A stretch of DNA of 64,000 nt, taken from contig NZ_BLTE01000004.1 in assembly GCF_013019105.1 (NCBI RefSeq), positions 171,351-235,350 of the forward strand, written 5' to 3'. The position numbers and the translations under genes were made by a program. Each line of letters begins with the position of its first letter. Positions within the stretch are counted from its first letter, which is position 1. This document shows, one piece after another, positions 63,001-64,000 of this stretch. The DNA is from Fundidesulfovibrio magnetotacticus (GTDB lineage: Bacteria; Desulfobacterota; Desulfovibrionia; Desulfovibrionales; Desulfovibrionaceae). The notes below the pieces were generated by a model that ran no database searches, was not told where the DNA came from, and saw only the letters and a list, made by a program, of their open reading frames with translations.

Positions 63001-63297
63001 ATGGCCAAGAAAATCTACGTCGGCAATCTGCCCTTTTCCACTTACGATGACGAAATCCGCAACCTGTTCGGCGCCCACGGCGAGGTGCTGTCCGTAAGCC
63101 TCATCACCGATCGCGAGACGGGCCGCCTGCGCGGATTCGGCTTCGTTGAGATGCAGGATGACGGCGCCATGTCCGCCATCCAGGCCTTGAACGGCTCCAC
63201 TCTCGGGGGCCGCAGCCTCCGGGTCAACGAAGCTGAAGACAAGCCCCGCGCTCCCCGTAGCGGTGGTTATGATGGCCATTCGCGTCGCAGCTGGTAG
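63001..63297 (+). CDS. RRM-domain RNA-binding protein (Rbp-like), copy 2
   Basis: This 98-residue protein is one RNA recognition motif with RNP2 IYVGNLPFST and RNP1 RGFGFVEM, followed by a short tail rich in Arg, Gly and Ser. It shares NDRETGR/TDRETGR and AIQALNG with the copy at 22262-22534. A GGAG lies 8 bases before the ATG. It has its own terminator (63316-63350). The flanks carry damaged copies of the same neighbouring sequence, so this gene sits inside a duplication. Confidence 0.95.
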   Translation: MAKKIYVGNLPFSTYDDEIRNLFGAHGEVLSVSLITDRETGRLRGFGFVEMQDDGAMSAIQALNGSTLGGRSLRVNEAEDKPRAPRSGGYDGHSRRSW

Positions 63298-63315
63298 CAT
63301 CGAGCTTACTGTTTC

Positions 63316-63350
63316 AAAAGGCCCCGTCCTGCAAAGGACGGGGCCTTTTT
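63316..63350 (+). terminator. Rho-independent terminator of RRM gene copy 2
   Basis: A GC-rich stem (GGCCCCGTCC with GGACGGGGCC, perfect) around a 6-base loop is followed by TTTTT, 20 bp after the stop codon. Confidence 0.93.
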
Positions 63351-63488
63351 CGTTGCAGCCCGCCCCGAGACGGACATTGCCCTCCCGACTCCCGTTCCCC
63401 GGAAGGGGGCTGGGTTGTTCAGCTCCTCTCGCAGCCAAGATGGGGTGCCTGGAGCGGTCAGCGGGGTGATAGGGCTGTGCCAATGACA

Positions 63489-63533
63489 GGCCGAGGGTGC
63501 GGCGTGTACAACATCCGCCGTGGGAAATAGGGG
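63489..63533 (+). repeat. Copy of the 3' end of the PaaI-type thioesterase gene
   Basis: These 45 bp match 62554-62598 (the last 14 codons and stop of the thioesterase gene) at about 88% identity with one base missing. The encoded end VYNIRRGK is still readable. It lies upstream of the gene at 63656, in the same order as the intact thioesterase and the decayed remnant. Confidence 0.8.
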
Positions 63534-63655
63534 CCTCGAAAGAAATTTTCACTCTTTACCCACATAGCGCTATGCGGGGAGACAGCGAATCGTTTTTGCG
63601 TATCCTGCACGGTCATCGGCCGGTGAAACCGGCACACCGCGAACAGGAGAAACGC

Positions 63656-64000
63656 ATGCGAACGGAAAAGGATTTCAAGGCGATTCAGGAACGCTACGAA
63701 CGGCTGCTGGACGAGACGTTCGGACCCGTGGACGGGGAAGCCCCGCCGCCCCGGCAGCAACCCCAACCCGGGCCGGTCCCGGTCCAGCCCGGCCCGCTCC
63801 CTTCCTACCCCGGCTACCAGGATGTCTACCAGTCTCTGGTCTGCGACAAGGAAGTCTGCGGGCGCTCACAGAACACTGGGAGGACACCTTCCAGCCCTAC
63901 AACCTGGGGCCGTCTCCCGCCGACGTGGCCGGTCAGCTGCGCTGGTACATCCTGCGCGATCTGAACGAGTACCACCACAAGCGCCACCGTCTGGACTTCG
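63656..64000 (+). pseudogene. Hypothetical gene with an apparent frameshift, truncated by window end
   Basis: A gene starts at ATG 63656 (GGAG 6 bases upstream) with DFKAIQERYERLLDETFGPVDG, a Pro-rich linker and DVYQSLVCDKEVC. After about 63860 the first frame degenerates and soon stops (63964), while a second frame opens with LTEHWEDTFQPYNLGPSPAD and runs to the window end (RWYILRDLNEYHHKRHRLDF). The homologous remnant at 62605 keeps its equivalent in one frame, which supports a one- or two-base shift here near 63855-63866. I do not recognise the family. A sequencing error cannot be ruled out. Confidence 0.55.

Overview
The window is GC-rich (roughly 65% by eye) and densely packed. It looks like a chromosomal segment of a Desulfovibrionaceae-type sulfate reducer; a Fundidesulfovibrio-like organism is my best guess, by inference only. 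The supporting signs are a periplasmic selenocysteine formate dehydrogenase (fdhAB) with its maturation protein FdhE, a lactate/glycolate-type FAD oxidase with a CCG-type Fe-S partner, many PAS and cysteine-bearing sensor kinases, and two small RRM proteins. No rRNA, tRNA, CRISPR array or complete insertion sequence was seen.

Layout. 1-4.1 kb: end of a type VI secretion cargo/spike cluster (pentapeptide protein, DUF3540, PAAR-like DUF4150, VgrG with an unusual Q/N-rich heptad tail). 4.5-10.2 kb: secA, then the Fe-S and FAD subunits of an alpha-hydroxyacid oxidase, separated by a 450-bp structured repeat. 10.2-18.3 kb: an AT-richer GT39 glycosyltransferase, an atypical disulfide oxidoreductase, a TPR protein, an ABC exporter with a DUF4136 lipoprotein, and cheD. 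18.5-22.5 kb: an orphan efflux adaptor, fdhE, an IS1595-like transposase relative without catalytic acids, and an RRM gene. 22.8-30.6 kb: a five-gene operon (thioredoxin, peroxiredoxin, ligand-binding lipoprotein, histidine kinase, REC-STAS), then a hybrid kinase. 31.1-34.9 kb: fdhB and fdhA, with fdhA read through an in-frame UGA. 35.3-40.9 kb: a class I adenylate cyclase fused to pentapeptide repeats, a TPR protein and a YcgR/PilZ protein. 41.0-47.2 kb: a type I secretion unit (HlyD, ABC with two C39-like domains) with its likely substrate, an S8 protease with RTX-like repeats. 47.3-50.6 kb: dapF, a VOC protein and three hypothetical genes. 50.6-51.5 kb: a non-coding region with an inverted relative of the 8.3-kb repeat. 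51.5-62.6 kb: a nine-gene operon (two LivK binding proteins, LivHMGF, a secreted protein, PaaK and a C45 acyltransferase) divergent from a FUSC exporter, then a PaaI-type thioesterase. 62.6-64 kb: an RRM gene between two damaged copies of the same downstream gene.

How the genes may work together. The 51.5-62.6 kb block reads as import, CoA activation, export and thioester control of an aromatic or branched-chain acid. The 22.8-27.9 kb operon reads as a periplasmic redox/ligand sensing system. fdhE serves fdhAB, which lies 10 kb away.

The least explained signals are the paired structured repeats at 8.3 and 51 kb, one stem of which carries a compensatory base-pair change; the 18-unit heptad tail of VgrG; a CATAC-N7-GTATG dyad shared by two intergenic regions; the adenylate cyclase-pentapeptide fusion; and the duplication around the second RRM gene.
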